Positions 20,401 through 36,011 of a DNA stretch of 64,000 nucleotides are shown here, piece by piece (positions within the stretch are counted from its first letter, which is position 1; each line of letters starts with the position of its first letter). The translations under genes were made by a program, and so were the position numbers. The DNA is from Anolis sagrei (taxonomy: Eukaryota > Chordata > Lepidosauria > Squamata > Anolidae), in NCBI RefSeq assembly GCF_037176765.1, contig NC_090025.1, forward strand, positions 143,154,758 through 143,218,757. Direction: 5' to 3'. Below the pieces are notes generated by a model. The model searched no databases and was not told the DNA's origin. It worked only from the letters and a program-made list of their open reading frames with translations.

Positions 20401-23400
20401 TTTTTAACCACATGATTTAAATGAGAGTATGATGAAGACTAAAGATACCTTCAGGTGATGCAACTTACCCAGATGCACTTGCTTAATATACTCAATCAAA
20501 GCAATTTTATTGTCATTCCAAAATGATGGAAGTTCATCTTCGGGTGGATACTGACAGCATGATACTTCTAGTGTAATTTCAAAGCACTGAGCCCAGATAT
20601 AGTTATAATCTTGCATCCCACCTAAAGAAAACATTTAAAGGCATAGTTGAAACACCATGAAGAAAGAAATATGCACACCAATATTGTTTTTAATATGCTG
20701 GATTCTAAGAGTTGTAGTGCAAAATTATTGGAAATAGCAACCTTCTTCAAACTCCCACTAGTAATTTCTTTTGTCTATGATTCTGTTTGCTTACTGTATT
20801 GTATATTTACGTATGTTTTTGGTATGCCGTTTTCCCTTTACTCTATGTTTCTTGAGGTTGTGGGAGGGGCTGCAGATCATATGATCAGATCTGAGACTGC
20901 TCAGAGCTCAGACTCCATTTTAGAGGACAGGCGTCATTAGACTGTGGACTGTTGCTTTCATGACTGAAATCACGAGGTTGCTGTGAGTTTTCCGGGCTGT
21001 ATGGCCATGTTCCAGAAGCATTCTCTCCTGACATTTCACCCACATCTATGGCAGGCATCCTCAGAGGTTGTGAGGAAACTATGCAAATGGGACTTTTGAC
21101 TGTTAAAAGCGAACTCGTGTTGCTGTTCATTATGCCCTGTATTATCTGCACAGCAAAACCACTTCAAATCCATCTGTAACTGGATTGACAAGTTATGTAC
21201 CTGTATGCTGAATACATGAAGGTTGTAAGTAAACCAGATATGTTACTTTTAATGAAGTCTACTTTATGTTTGTCTCTTGAGAGCATGATATAGAAACAAG
21301 ATATTTTATGGGAGAGTAGATGTTTTTGGGCACTGAAAAAAACCTCACTGAAGAACTGCTATATTTTGTGCTTTGGCATAATCTCTGTTCCAACAGATCA
21401 GAGACAACTAAGTTATCAGTCTAACAACTGAAAACCAAATCGCCTTGCATGAGTACATGTGGTTATATACCACTGAAGAGAAGATTTTACTCTCTTTTTT
21501 TTTGGCTCTTCTCTGAAAGATCATACTTTTACAAAAGCTTATGATTTTCAAATGGCAGTGAAAAGGTTATGGAGAATCTGTTTTTTTAAAAAAAATGTGC
21601 CTCCAGAAATTGTAATACGCAAATTGTTCTAGTGACAAAAAGCAATTGTGTTACTTCTATGGGGGCAGGACCGCATTCAGGAGGAGGAGGAAACATGGAG
21701 ATAGTTCCTAGTGAGTTCTGGAGGATTTAATGTAGCCTTCTGGCCCCCAGAAGTTGCCCATTCCTAGCTTAAATGGATTTTTTTAAAAAATAGTTGAAAC
21801 AAAGTTAAGAGCTATGGTTATGGAAATGTGTTTGTCAATAAAGAATCATATTTCTATTGCCTGGCAGCAAATGTCAGAAGAAAAGATGAGTCAATTGCAT
21901 GAGGAAGCTGGAATAGGAGGAACTTAAGTGAGATGTGGAGCAACAGAGAAGAAAGGGGATGTGGAAGACGCATCAGGAACACATGCAGACACTGCCTTGC
22001 AAGGATGGAGTAGTCAGATGACAGGAGATGTAGCCTCAGTCCATGCCATGAAGTGGTGGCTTATGGGTGACTAGTAACGTTCTTGTTCCTCAACCCATTT
22101 CTACCTGACCTCATCCTGATGGGCATCACACCAGTACAAAAGCCATCTTACTCTTCTATAATAAACCAGCACATTAGAACACAATTTTGATACAACTTGG
22201 TACAGAATGAGTGTGCAGTCTAGCCAAAGCAGGTTTTCATTTCACTTAGTATGAACTGAAACACATAGAAACTAACTTAAGCTGGTGTGCAAAAATACCC
22301 ATAAGACACAATCCCCTGAAGTGCTCTGCTGTATTGCTGAGTTAATCCTTGTTTGCCAAATTTTAGTATGTATGTTCACTCTCTTTTCAAAGCCACAGAC
22401 ATTGTTTGCCCGGGGGACCATGGGCTGGCTCGAGCTTTGGAATGGAAATGAACGTGTCACTCAGCATTCATAACTCACCTCCTTCTACCTTTTATGCTCC
22501 CCCTACCTCACAATCCACCCTAGGATATAGAAAGCTTATGTGAACTAAAAAAATAAGGAAAACATTCCCTATAAACAGAGGACTGTTAAATAACTCTACC
22601 ATGTTGGGATTGATTTAAGGCTCTAGGGCAGTGTTCTCAACCTTCCTAATGCCGTGAACCCATGTTGTGGTGACCACCAACCATAAAATTATTTTCATTG
22701 CTACTTCATAACTGTAATTTTGTCACTGTGGTGAATCATAATGTAAATATCTGATATGCAGTATGTACTCTCATTCACTGGACAAAATTTGGCAGAAATA
22801 CCCGATACGCCCAAGTTTGAACACCCCACTTGGGCAGTTTTCCTGCTTCTTGGCAGGGGGTTGGACTGGATGGCCCATGAGGTCTCTTCCAACTCTATGA
22901 TTCTATGTATATAAGGAGAACATTTCAGGGCACTTCATGACATGGCATATAGTATACAGCTTTCTGTCCTGATTCACTCAAATTTATAGGGTCCTTGAAA
23001 CTTTGCCTTCCACAGTGTCCCACTGCTTTCCTCTGTCATGTTATCTCTATTAAAGATGGAAAGCCAGAACAGTTGCACAACGCAATTTTACATAATTGTA
23101 GCAGCAGGCTCCTTCCATTTGAATGCACCTCAGGGCTGTGGAGTCTGTGTTTGAGATTCATCAAAAAGAGCCAAGTGGATAAATTTAGACTTGAAACACC
23201 ACCTGAACAATGGCTGAGTAATAACACGGATTACTTTCAAGTGCCAGAGTTGAGTGGCACTCCTAATATTTTCTCATTGTCGGCAACCCCAAGGTTTTTT
23301 TCATTTAAGCAGTCTGATGTGTGTGGGGGGGGGGGGGGGAGAGTTGTTGTTGTTGACAAATATGGTTCTTAATATTAAATAACTCAGAACTACCATTAAT

Positions 23401-24694
23401 CAGATCTTTGAGTAGATTCCAAACTACCTTTCGGCTACCCAAACATTAGAACAGTAAATCATGAACCTGAATCTTGAGATGTTGTTATACAATTCTTAAA
23501 AGTTGCAGTCAGCTAGAACAGTACCCAGAACTTAGTCTAATAATCAGATTTAGGAGCAATTGCCTATAGATAGGAGTTGTAGAGTGAGAGAGAGAAAAAG
23601 AAAGTCTTACCTAGCAGCCTGTACCAAGCATACCCATTTGTAATGCCACCTGGAAAGTCATCTCCATTGTGACATGCAGCTCCTTGAAACATTCTGGCGT
23701 GATTGTTTGCATATGTTTTTGCAAGGTGCACAAAAACATCATTATCCAGTGTTTTGCTACTGCCTTGTAAAGTAATTGTAACTACAGGGGGGGAAAGTGA
23801 TCACAGTAAAATTGAATTAGTATGGGGTGAGGGGTCTTACATACATATTACAATTGATGATTATGGTTCCTAGGTAACAACAACAGCAGCAGCAGCAGCA
23901 ACAACAACAATCTTTATTTGTATTCTGCCCTATCTCCCTGAGGGGACTCAGAGCGGATTCCAGCATATATATAGACACAGGCAAACATTTAATGCCTCTG
24001 AAACACTATGAAACACAAATATACAGACAGACAAAGGCAAAGGCTTTCCCTTTTATCTCCAGCTCTGGAGGTGGTACTCAGCTCTGACTCTGAGGGAGGT
24101 GCTCTAGAGCAGTGGTTCTCAACCTGGGGTCCCCAGATGTTTTTGGCCTTCAGTTCCCAGAAATCCTAACAGCTGGTAAACTGGCTGGGATTTCTGGGAG
24201 TTGTAGGCCAAAAACATCTGGGGATCCCAGGTAGAGAACCACTGCTCTAGAGGTTCCTCCCAGTGTAAAATAAGAGTGAGATTGTTGTTCTGTAGCCCTG
24301 GTGGTGCATCTGAAAGGACCAAGAGACTCCTATGAGCTTCCTTCCTATCTGTAAAGCTACAGGAAGAAGCTGGTCACAAAGTTACATTGTCCTGTGCTCC
24401 TAGCCTCAGTGAATGTGAAGGACTGACTGTACCTGTATATTGTGGTAATATACAGGTACATTCCGCTGGACTGGCCATGTTGTCCGAATGCCCGATCACC
24501 GTCTGCCAAAGCAGTTACTATACTCCCAACTCAAGAACGGGAAACAGAATGTTGGTGGACAGGAAAAGGGATTTAAAGATGGGCTTAAAGCCAACCTTGA
24601 AAACTGTGGCATTGACACTGAGAACTGGGAAGCCCTGGCCCTTGAGTGCTTTAACTGGATGACAGTTGTGATCAGCAGTGCTGCGGAATAAGGC

Positions 24695-24736
<42 letters not shown>

Positions 24737-27700
24737 CTTTATTTATACCCCGCCACCATCTCCCAAAGGGGACTCAGGGTGGCTAACATGAGTCCAAGCC
24801 CAAAAATAATACAGCAAAGTTAGACACAAAGCAACACAAAAATTACATCACAACAAAATACATAAAGTAACAAAATAAAATAAACAGTGCAAAACAACAT
24901 AATAAAATCATGAATTGGGGGCAAAAGGGAGAAACGTGCCAAGAGGAAGGCACCTAAGCCAAACCTGACGGGGACTGCCTTCAACCTGGAAATTGATGCC
25001 CTCACTGTGGAAGAACATGCAGGTCAAGCATAGGGTTCCACAGTCATCTACATATCCACTGCCAAGACGGCCATCATACTCAGACAACAAGGGATCGCCT
25101 AAGGTAAATGTGTGAAGGGAAAACTACCTCAATTCTATTAAACATATGGCCTGCTTTGCAATATGGGCCATATAAGCTAATATAATGAAGTATCCTGTTA
25201 TGAATTTTGGATAAGATAAAGTGTCCCATGTGCAAGTTCCTTTGGTAATCAGAACAAAGTTGCATGTAGGTGTAAAATGTCAATTCTCCATTCATTCTAG
25301 AAGTATTTTATCAGTGTGGACACCCATGGCTTTAATTGAATAGATGTTGAAGGTACAACTATATAAGAGGTTTTCTATGTGTCTGTCTGCCTCTTATTTT
25401 TCAGTATCTTCGTATTTCCCAACCTAATGACCTACAGACAATTTTGATCACAATCTTGATAATAACTGATATTGGAGATGCTACTGGGATTTCTAGTCAA
25501 AATATGTGATGGTTGTGGGGAGATACTTCATTTTATAAAATAGGATTTGACACGTATTACATATAATATGTACACCACCAGAGCCCCCGGTGGCATAGTG
25601 GGTTACAGCGCTGAAATGCTGAACTTGCTGACCAAAAGGTCGCAGGTTCAAATCCAGGGAGCGGCATGAGCTCCTGCTGTTAGCCCCAGCTCCTGCCAAC
25701 CTAGCAGTTCGAAAACATGAAAATGTGAGTAGATCAATAGGTGGGAAGGTAATGGCACTCCATAAAGTCATGCCAACCACATGACCTTGCAAGTGTCTAT
25801 GGATAACTCTGGCTCTTCAGTTTAGAAATTGAGATGAGCACCAACCCCCAGGGTTGGACACAACTTGACTTAGTGTCAGGGGAAATCCTTTACCTTTTAC
25901 TTAGGGGTCACCAAGGTATTTAGTTCTCCAAAATAAAAGAAAGGTGTCAACTTACCTGAATCACCATTATCAAAAGGGTAACTTGCTACCAATGCTCCAC
26001 CATGCAGGTTAGCAGAGAGTACAAACATCTCATTTTTTAACCAGTCCATCACTGCTCGAGTCTCTGGCTGGACTGAGGCATTATTCTTGTCAAAGGCATC
26101 CGGAAAGTTCCTGTTCAGGTCTTCAAAATTAGCATTGTACCTTAGCAGGATATAATGAATATAATTTAGACTCCAGTCTGAAACAACTTCAAATATTAGA
26201 TTGTAATGTGACCATCTAAGGACTGTCCATCTTCTAGGACCATCGTAGCATATTATTGCCTCTTCTAAAGAAGTCTGAGCTTTCTGTGGTGTTTTTTGTA
26301 CTCCAAGTACAATAGCTGTTTGCAATAGCGTCCTGTCTATGAGGGAGAAAAAGCAGGGCTGATATACAAAGCAGAATGAATATGTCTCCAGACATAGAAC
26401 ACACTAAATCGTAATTCATAAGTGCAAAAATCTCAACTTACTGTTTGACATCCAGCTTATGCAGTTCTCAGACTTTTCATGTTGATGTGGATGTCACAAT
26501 TCTATATCAACCAAAATTCTGCTCAAACCCACTGCAGCCCCTGCCATCCCATATATTTTTTATTTATTTATTTATTTATTTATTTACGACATACACACAC
26601 ACACAAACACACACACACATATTCACTCATTTCCTCGATGATGGAGAATCAAGGGAGGGCAGTGAACAGTTCAGTTATTTTCTTATAGCTTATACACAGT
26701 GAGAGGCGTTCTCTGGAATCTCCCAGAGCTCTTTCTCCTGAACATTATTTCATGGTGTGGATCCAGTTACAAGAAAATTGATTTTTCCTTCATCCAGTCA
26801 CTGTAAAATACCAGAACATTTATTTGCTGTTCCCCCTGATCTCCACCTTTCAGGAAATGGAGAGGTGCTGTGGAAGACAAAAGGTAGACATTGGAAATGA
26901 TGGATGGGAAATGTGAGGTAGTTACCCATGTGTGGTAGGTAAAGGTAAAGGTTGTCCCCTGACATTAAGTCCAGTTGTGTCTGACTCTGAGGCGTGGTGC
27001 TCATCTTCATTTCTAAGCCAAAGAGTCGGCGTTATCCGTAGACACCTCCAAGGTCATGTAGCCAGCATGACTGCATGGAGTGCCGTTACCTTCCAGCTGG
27101 AGCAGTATCTATGGATCTACTCACATTTGCATGTTTTTGAACTACTAGGTTGGCAGAAGATGGGGCTAACAGCAGGAGCTTACCCTGCTACCTGGATTTG
27201 AACCTGCTCTCACATCATAGGTAACCTTTCTCTGGGCCACAAGATTTCTCCCAGATGTTCCTCTAATAGAGCAACCTCCCTCCATTGGTTGTGCCCATAA
27301 TTTGCGCAGTCTCTCCATGCCATAATCTTGCTATTTTTAGGACCTGTCTCCTTTAGAAGCTATTTTCACTTTCTATTGATCTCATACAATCTTAGTTTGA
27401 TGGTCCCTAATTTAATGTTCTCTATGGTTTAAGCTTCTGGCAGGCAAATAGAGAAGCTGAAAACCAGTCAAAGTAATAGAAAGTAGGGCCCCAGAATGTT
27501 TTGGAAAATAGAAATCCCCATAACCTTTTGGAGATTTTATGATCTTTGGAAAGGCATGACCTTGTTAGAAGTCAAAACCTTTTGAAAAATGATGCCATAA
27601 CCTCTTGGCAAAAAGCATGACCTTTTGGGGAAATGACATTCATGCAAAGCAGTCAGGTTTCTCAGTTGTTAAACTGAAGTGCTTAGATATGTCTTTGAAC

Positions 27701-30700
27701 TGTTAGGGACAAAGACATGCCAATGCACAAAACATACACACATATATAGATAGCAGAGATTCAGAAGTCTTCTTTTAGTTACCCAAAAACATCTACTCTC
27801 CCTTAAAATATATTTGACTTTAAATCATGCTCTCAAGAGACAAAAATAAGCAGAATTCTTTAAAAGTAACATAGTTGGTTTACTCACAAACTTCATGTAT
27901 TCAGCATACAGGTACTTTGCATATGAATCCAGTTACAAGTAGATTTGAAACAGTTTCTCTGTGTAGGTAACACAGGGCTTTTCCCCTCATAATCAACAGG
28001 GCATAATCTAAAGCATCTCTCTGTTCTGAGAGTCTAACAGAGTCTCTGTCTAGTCTGAAAGTGCAATGGAGTCTCTAAGCATACTGTTCCTACTGACATC
28101 TGAAAGCATACTGTTTCTAAAATGGAGTCTGAGTCCTGAACAATCCCAGACCTGATCATATGGTCTGCAGCCCCTACCACAACAAAAAGCTAAACAAAAA
28201 CTGCAAACCAATACACACACATACAGTATAGTAAGCAATTTTAATTATATCCATGACAAATAACTAGTGGAGGTTTGAAGAAGGTTGCTCTTTCCAACAG
28301 AATGGATGTCCCTGCCCATATCCTTCTTACCTGCCATATGGGGGGAAACAGGCAAACTCTGTTGTTGCTTCAAATCCATCAGGGTTCATTGAAGGTAGGA
28401 TGTGTATCCGGGTGCTGTCGATAAGCCTTGTAATGACTGGATCATGCTGGTCACTTGTCACCAAAAGGTCTATCAAATGCAGCAGCAGCTCACGTCCGAC
28501 TGCCTGTGTTAAGAAGTATGAGAGAAGGTGTTTTAAGTGCAGCTGGCAATAAGAAGTAGCACAAATCTAAGCTAAGTTAATATAAAACACAGAGTTAATA
28601 TGCATGACTAAACACTCCATTGAAATATGGTTCATGTTGGTTTTTTTCCAGACTTAAAAAAAAAAGACAGGAGGGAAAATACTACAGTGCAAAACATATG
28701 CGAAGATTTGAGTTCTTCGGTTCTCTTCATTGAGTAAAATGTAAATAGGTAAAGGCTTTCCCCTGACATTAAGTCCAGTTGTGTCTGACTCTGGAGGTTG
28801 GTGCTCATCTCCATTTCTACACCGAAGAGCTGGCGTTGTCCATAGACACCGCCAAGGTCATGTGGCCAACATGACTGCATTGAGTGCTGTTATCTTCCCA
28901 TCGGAGTAGTACCTATTGCTCTACTCACATTTGCATGTTTTCGAACTGCTAGGTTGACAAAAGCTGGGGCTAACAGTGGGAGCTCACGCTGCTCCCCAGA
29001 TATGAACCTGCAATCTTTCGATCAACAAGTTCAGCAGCTCAGCGGTTTAACCCACTGTGCCATTGGAGGCACAGTGGGTTAAATCTAGACATATAAAAAA
29101 CTCAAAGCATATATGTATGTTTCTACCACAAAGGCTGTTGCTAGGTGAAGTGGCCCTCTGAGCTGTCACTGGGAAATAAAAGTGTATGAGGGGAAGGAAA
29201 GAAGGAAGGAAGGAAGGAAGGAAGGAAGGAAGGAAGGAAGGAAGGAAGGTGCCGTAAAGAGAGCCATGTTGCCACGAAGAAGGCATTGTGAGGTAGGCCT
29301 TCTCAGAGCTGGGGAATGGAGAAAGGAGAAGTGCAGGAAATAAAGAAAGAGAAAATGAAGGAAGGGAAGGGCAAGAAAGAAAAAGAAGGGAAGGAAAGAT
29401 GAGAAAGGAAAGAAGAAAAAGTATGAGGGCAGGGAATGAGAAAGAAGGGAAACCAGGGGGACAGCAGGTCTTCTGAAACTTGGACAAAGCCGGGTAAATA
29501 CGTTAGTCAATAAATAAAAAACGGACTAGGAAAGAGAAAGAGGGATTCAAATCAACCTCAACTCTGCATGTATTGTGATATAATATAATGAAGGGCCTGT
29601 AGACACTCAAAAGGGGGTAATCGAGTGATATAGCAGTGGTAGGTTTCATCCAGCCATTAATTTTGCCACTTTTCTAAACTGTGTGTATCTGATACAAAGT
29701 TCACAGGGCTTTTTCTGTAACTGAAAAGCAGAAGGGAATGTTGGTTTCAACACAATTGTGCGAGTGTGTGTCTCTGATACAATGAAATGTATCAGAGACA
29801 CTCACTGACACTACAGACACTCATCTGTAGCTCGTATGTGGTAAAATTCTCTTTATGCAAGGCAGGATAGTAAGACGCCCAGCTCGCCAACTGGATAGAT
29901 ACATGCTGAGCAGGTATGGGCAAACTTCGGCCCTCTGGGTGTTTTGGAAGGGGCCCGAGGCTGTTAGGAATGGTGGGAGTTGAAGTCCAAAACACCCAGA
30001 GGGCCGAAGTTTGCCATAATGTGATTTTGTGAAAACGGTTCCTTGAGATGGAAATTTATATCACAGTATTCCTTTTTACTTTGCAAGGTTATCACTGTCC
30101 TGCATTAGACTTTCCAAATCTGATTATTGCTTTATTGTGTCAGAAGAGACTTGCAAGTCGCTTCTGGTGTGTGAGAATTGGCAGTTTGCAGACGTTGCCT
30201 GGAAACACCCAGATGGGTACCATCCTGTGGGAGTTTTCTCTCATGTCCCTTCCCTACATGGGAAGCTGGAGCTGACAGACGGGAGCTCACCCTGTCTCAC
30301 GGATTCAAACCACCAACCTTCAGGTCAATAGTTCAGCCGACACGAGGGTTTAGCCCATTGCACCACGGCAGCTTCTTCCAAATCTGATGATCTTCAGATA
30401 TTTTAAAGGACAACTGTTGGTTAGGGAAAGTTGGGGAATGCAAATCCAACCAATATCCAGGATTCCAGAGGTTTTACAGCCTGGGTATATTGTAATTTTC
30501 TATTTCTATTTTTGGTATGATGGAGCTTTTAATGCTTTCCCTAGCCGATGGCATGTGTCATAGTTAATATTTAATACCTTAAGTAGAGTTTTAATTCCGC
30601 ACTTGTCCTTTGACCCTTAAATATCAGTTGCTGGTAGATTATTACTCTTTTCACAACAACATTTACTAGACGTCAAAAGTTCCTCTACTGGTAGGCTTGC

Positions 30701-33700
30701 CATGATCTCAAATCCCAATAATGAACAGGTAACAGTTCCAAGCAAATGCAAATGGTAGAGGATTTCATTCCTATATTAATCCTAGTCACTTCGAAAACAC
30801 AAAGTCAATGATGATGACTACAGCAGGTTGGGATTGAGATTAAATTGTGCTGCTGATCTGGCAGAAGCAGACTTCCTCACCCCTTATTCCACATAGCCAG
30901 CTATCCATAACTACTACACATAGAAAGCTGTAGGGCTCTGCTGAATGTGGAGGGCTGTGGTGGTTTTTCACCAAAATTAGGTAGAAGTGCTTTACTTTGC
31001 TTGCTTTATTGCTATCCTCCCCTCCTCCCAACCTAAGTATAGAAAATACAATTTTGTACAGATGGAAACTAAGCCTTGTGTGGCCACATAATATCAGAGT
31101 GTGGTCAACATGGCAAAAATCATTGATGACGAAGAAGACAAAAGCTAGAAGGTGCAGTAGGTTGCTTTTGCCTAAGACTACAGGGAAGGACAAAAATATT
31201 TTTCTTAATTCGCCTCCCAGAATTGAATGGAACTTAGGGCCCTTCCACACAGCCATAAAGCCCAGAATATCAAGGCAGAATAATCCACAAAATCTGCTTT
31301 GAACTGGGATATCTGAGTCCAAACTGCCATATATCCCAGTTCAAAGCAGATAAAGTGGGATTGTATTCAGCTGTGTGGAAGGGGCCCTACTTTTGCACCT
31401 TGAACACAGTTTGCTGCATGGAAATAAGTTTAGGATAAAGTGGGAAAAGGAAGGAGGAGAGAGAAACCAGGACATTTTAAAAGCTGTTTGAAAAATGGGA
31501 CAACAGAAGATTAATCCAGATAGTCACTGCCAAAAGCATAATAAATGCCTGAAGACATCACAATATATAAAAAAGGATGTGGTCAAAGGAGAAGGGATTT
31601 GGAAGGAGAGGAGAAACTTGAAACTTGCTAATCAAGACTGAAGAACTGCATAAAAAAAGAAGAAAAACTTCATCAAGAAGGAAACACCAAAGAATAAATG
31701 GACCAAAACATTTATTTATAAACTATCCCTCAAGGCAGGATAAGCTCCCAGGAGTCAATACTATTAAAACAGTATAATAAAAACAACCCATAACAAGGGC
31801 AACAGTAACCAACAATTAAACATAGAACAGTAATTATAAAATAGTTATTTGACATGCTGAAATGCCTGGGCAGGTAAGATGGGATGAGCCTCACCCATAA
31901 GAGGCCAGCAAAGAGAAGAGAAAGCACCAAAAGGAGGAGCTACATAAAAGGAGCCAATATGATGAGCATTTGGTTAGTGGCAAAAGAGGGGGTTCAAGAA
32001 AAAATGGAGAAGACAGCAAAGTAAGATGGAACAAAAATCATAAAAGGGACTTTAAAATCATGGGTTGTTTACACTTAATACAGGATAGCTGTAGCAACAT
32101 GTAAAAAGGATGCCGAGACAAAGAGACAAGCGTAAGGTGATCAAAGAACAAATGAGAGGTGAGCAGACAATAGGATCAAATGTTCTAATAGAAGGATCTT
32201 TGGTGGTGGAAGCTTATTCTATCAGAGGAAAATAACTCTTAGGCCCCTTCCATACTGCCATATAAAATCCAGATTATCTGCCTCGGAATGAATTATATGG
32301 CAGCATGGCTTCATACAACCCATCGAGGATTATCTGATTTGATAATCTGGATTATAAGGCAGTGTAGAAGGGGCCTTGCATACAATGCTGAGACATAAAT
32401 AGATGAGTTAGTGGCCTGAAAGTTAGACTATGACCGCGTTTGAATTCCAGCTTTGCCATTAAGTCCACTGGGTGATCTTGAGCAAGGACCTCTTCACTCA
32501 GTCCACAGGGGCTCTGCCATTGCACTAGCAGTTGCTGGCGAATGGGAAGGCACACAGAGTGCCTCATGGTGCTCTGTACGCTCTCCTTCCCACATCACAT
32601 GGTGGCGATGGGACAGGGCATGTTGGCACCTTGTCCCTATCAGATGGAAGAAAGGGCAGCAATGTGTGTTGCCTCGCCGCCATCATATGAGGAAAAGGGG
32701 AGGAAAGTGCGGGTAGCTCTGTTGAACCTACGCAAAAAATACTTTCCTCCCTGTGGTAGAGGAGGAAGCACATTTTGACATTTCCCTTCCACTTTGGGAG
32801 GAATGTGGACAAGACCTGCTGTACGTAGTCTGATGGCACTTGGTAGGCCCTGTTCAATCCCCAGCTAAAAGCCGCAAAACGGAACTATCTGAAGATGTCC
32901 CAAGTCATACTCAGCCCCAGAGGAAAGCAATAGCAAACCACTTCTGAATCTTGCCCCCCCCCCCAAAAAAAACCCCAGTGATAGTGTCATCATAGCTTAG
33001 ATATGTGGAGAAAACAGGAAACAATGAGTTGGTCCTCAAATAGAGTACATCTACTGAATCCATTGGGATATGAATAAGTGCTGCTGTCCCAAATTTGCTG
33101 TTTAGTGTAGATAACTAAGCAGAGCTTGGAAGGGTTATTTTTGTAGTATGGAACATGTTGAGCATTTCTAGAAGTATTATACCCAAAGGTCGTTTTTCTA
33201 AGCTGTGTAACAGAGCACCCAGTTGATATATCGCAGGTGGCAAACCTTTGAGAGTTGGAGTGCCCTAACTGCAATCCAAAACCAGCTGTAAGGTGAAAAG
33301 GGGGGTGAGCTGGTATGTGTGTGAGAGAGAGAGAAAGAGAGGGAGAGAGCAGCAAATGGGAGTGAATGAGCATGCGGGGGGGGGGGGGGCATGGCATGAG
33401 AGCCAGGAGAGAGGGCACTGCATGTCCCTTTTAGCACACGTGCCATAGGTTCACCACCATTGATATATTGGGTCGTTCTTTTTCAGAACTGAATAAAAGA
33501 GAAAAGAAGATTCACAATTCACTTCTTATTGTACATAACATTTGTATCTTCTAGTACTTCCAGGAGACTTAGTATTACAAATGTAAAGGTTTCATGCAAT
33601 TATTCTGTCTTCTCTTCTTAATAATATTTTAATGGTGAGATAAAAAGACAGAAATAGCAGTGAGAAAGTACAGAGAGCCAGCATGGAGTCATGGTTGGAC

Positions 33701-35977
33701 TATGATTATAGAGATCAGGATCCAAATATCCACTCAGTCATGGAAACCCACTGACTGATCTCTCAGTCTCTGAGGAATACAAAGGCAAAGCCCTTCTGAA
33801 TAAATCTTGCCAAGGTCCCTTCCACACAGCTAAATAAAATCCCACACTATCTGCTTTGAACTAGAATATATGGCAGATAACCTAGTCCAAAGCAGATATT
33901 GTGAGATTTTCTGCCTTGATATTCTGGGTTATATGGCTGTGTGGAAGGGTCCCAAGAAAGCCCTGTCATGGAACTATTTTAGTTCCTATTTTAGTTCTCA
34001 ATCAGAGTAGACCCACGACCCAGCATGGTGTAGTGGTTTGAGCATTGTACTATGACTTTGAAGACCAGGAAACCATGAAATCCACCAAGTGGCCTTAGGC
34101 AAGTCAAACTTTCAGCCCCTATTTGAGATCACACAACAAGCCAGAGGACATTAGTTGTTGTATGCCTTCAAGTCAGCCTTAACACGGAGGCACACAACAA
34201 GAAGAAGGAAATTGATCAGCACCCCCTTGAGAAAAATAGCAGGGTAATTCCACAAGGCATATTTCATTTATCAAGATCTTTCACAGGTGGACTCACACTA
34301 ACATCATGTACCCAGGGCCCTCTTATTGAGGTGCACCAATGTAGATGGGGGTAGTGTTAGATGTGTACGACTTTGTGTTGTTCATCCCAAGTCATGTCAG
34401 GCCCCATCGACACTGCCATATAATGCAGTTTCAGAATGCGGATTAACTACATTGAACTGGATTATATACGTCTACACTGCCATATAATCCAGTTCAGTGC
34501 AGTTAATCTGCATTCTGAAACTGCATTATATGACAGTGTTAATATAGCCTCAGACACAGTAGATTACTGGTAACTGCAAACACTCATGCAACTATAATCC
34601 AAGCACTACCCTTTGAAAATTATCTCAGGTAACTACTACTAATAGTATTGTCATCATTACTACATACAATTGTTGTTATGCTTGTTCAGTATAACACACT
34701 TATTAATGGACTCAATATCCAAGGTTTCACTTACCCACACTTCAAAATATTTCCCCTGAAATATTTGTGGGTTTCTAAGTCCTCCAGTGGTATTCTATGG
34801 TATGTTTCTATCCCAAGTATAGTCAAAATACAGGGTTCAATATCATCCACAGTTTCAGTTATCCACAGAGGTGGTCTTGCAACTTAGCCCTTGTGGACAT
34901 TGAGGGTCATACTGTATTAAAACTAATATGATTATTGTGGCATTTCCTTAGCATTATTTACGGGTTGAGAACATATAGCTAGTGCTGAAACTCCTGTTCT
35001 CATCAGTGGATGTTTAGAGGCATCTCTTTCTACCAAAAACCTTTAAAATCTGTGTATGTTCATGCAATTTGAACAATGATGTTTGAACCTAATATACGAG
35101 ATATTACAACATATACACATTTTAAAGCATATCAATGATAAAAATATTTTTAAAATAATCTGCATATTCAACTTTATGAACTATATCATGCAGCTAATGT
35201 TATATTTGTTATCTTTTTTATCTTAATAACAAATGTGTTACATATACTTTTTAAAAATGATGAATAAGGGAACTGCAAATACTCTTTAGGTATAACACAC
35301 CTGTGTACAAATTATACACAATACAAGAGAAATATCAAAATGAGATTGTAAATCTATCTTCTTTTTTCGGTCCTGGGTGTCATACTTTTCCAAGGTCCAT
35401 GCCCTTCTCTGGGTGCGTTTACACTATGGAACGAATGCTCTTGGACCCACTTTAAATACCAAAACTCCATAATATGTGGTCCTGGGAGTTATAGTTTCCC
35501 AAGGTTTTATTGTTTTAATGCTTGTTGAGGTATAGTTTTAATTGGAATTTATGTTTAATTGTGGTGTTACTATTCTAATTGTTTGTATTGGCATCGTATC
35601 AGAGCCCAATGTAAGGCATTGAATCTTGCCATTATTTATGTGTAAACCGCTTTGAATCCCCCCAGGGGTGAGAAAGGCGGCATATAAATACTGTAAATAA
35701 ATAATAAATAAGGTCCATATCCTTCTCTGGGTGCATCTGCACTGGAGAATAAATACAGTTGGGATTCATTTAAAATGCCGTTGTTGTTGTTGTTATGACA
35801 TGTCTCCATGCTGTGCAGTCCTGGTAGTCATAGTTTTCCAAGGTCCATGCCCTTCTCTTGGTGCATTTACAATATGGAATGAATGCCTTTGCACCCCACT
35901 TTAAAAAACATAGCTCCATACTATGTGGTCCTGGGAGTTAAAGTTTCCAAAGGTCCACACCCTTCTCTGTGGGGCAG

Positions 35978-36011
<34 letters not shown>

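Larger units (their letters stand above)
17915..20468. other. CPM intron between coding exons 6 and 7
   Basis: It contains a MITE arm (18184..18244), a SINE (18246..18402) and a 777-bp hAT element (18955..19731). 19740..20440 shows nothing recognised. Confidence 0.6.
20622..23610. other. CPM intron between coding exons 5 and 6
   Basis: It contains an LTR-like repeat with an inserted Penelope end, a truncated hAT copy and a CR1 3' end. 21600..22610 and 22920..23600 show nothing recognised apart from a G run at 23324..23339. Confidence 0.6.
26141..28330. other. CPM intron between coding exons 3 and 4
   Basis: It contains (TTTA)n and (CA)n microsatellites (26550..26625), a family A SINE (26938..27206) and the LTR-like repeat (27499..28297). 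The rest is unassigned. Confidence 0.6.
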
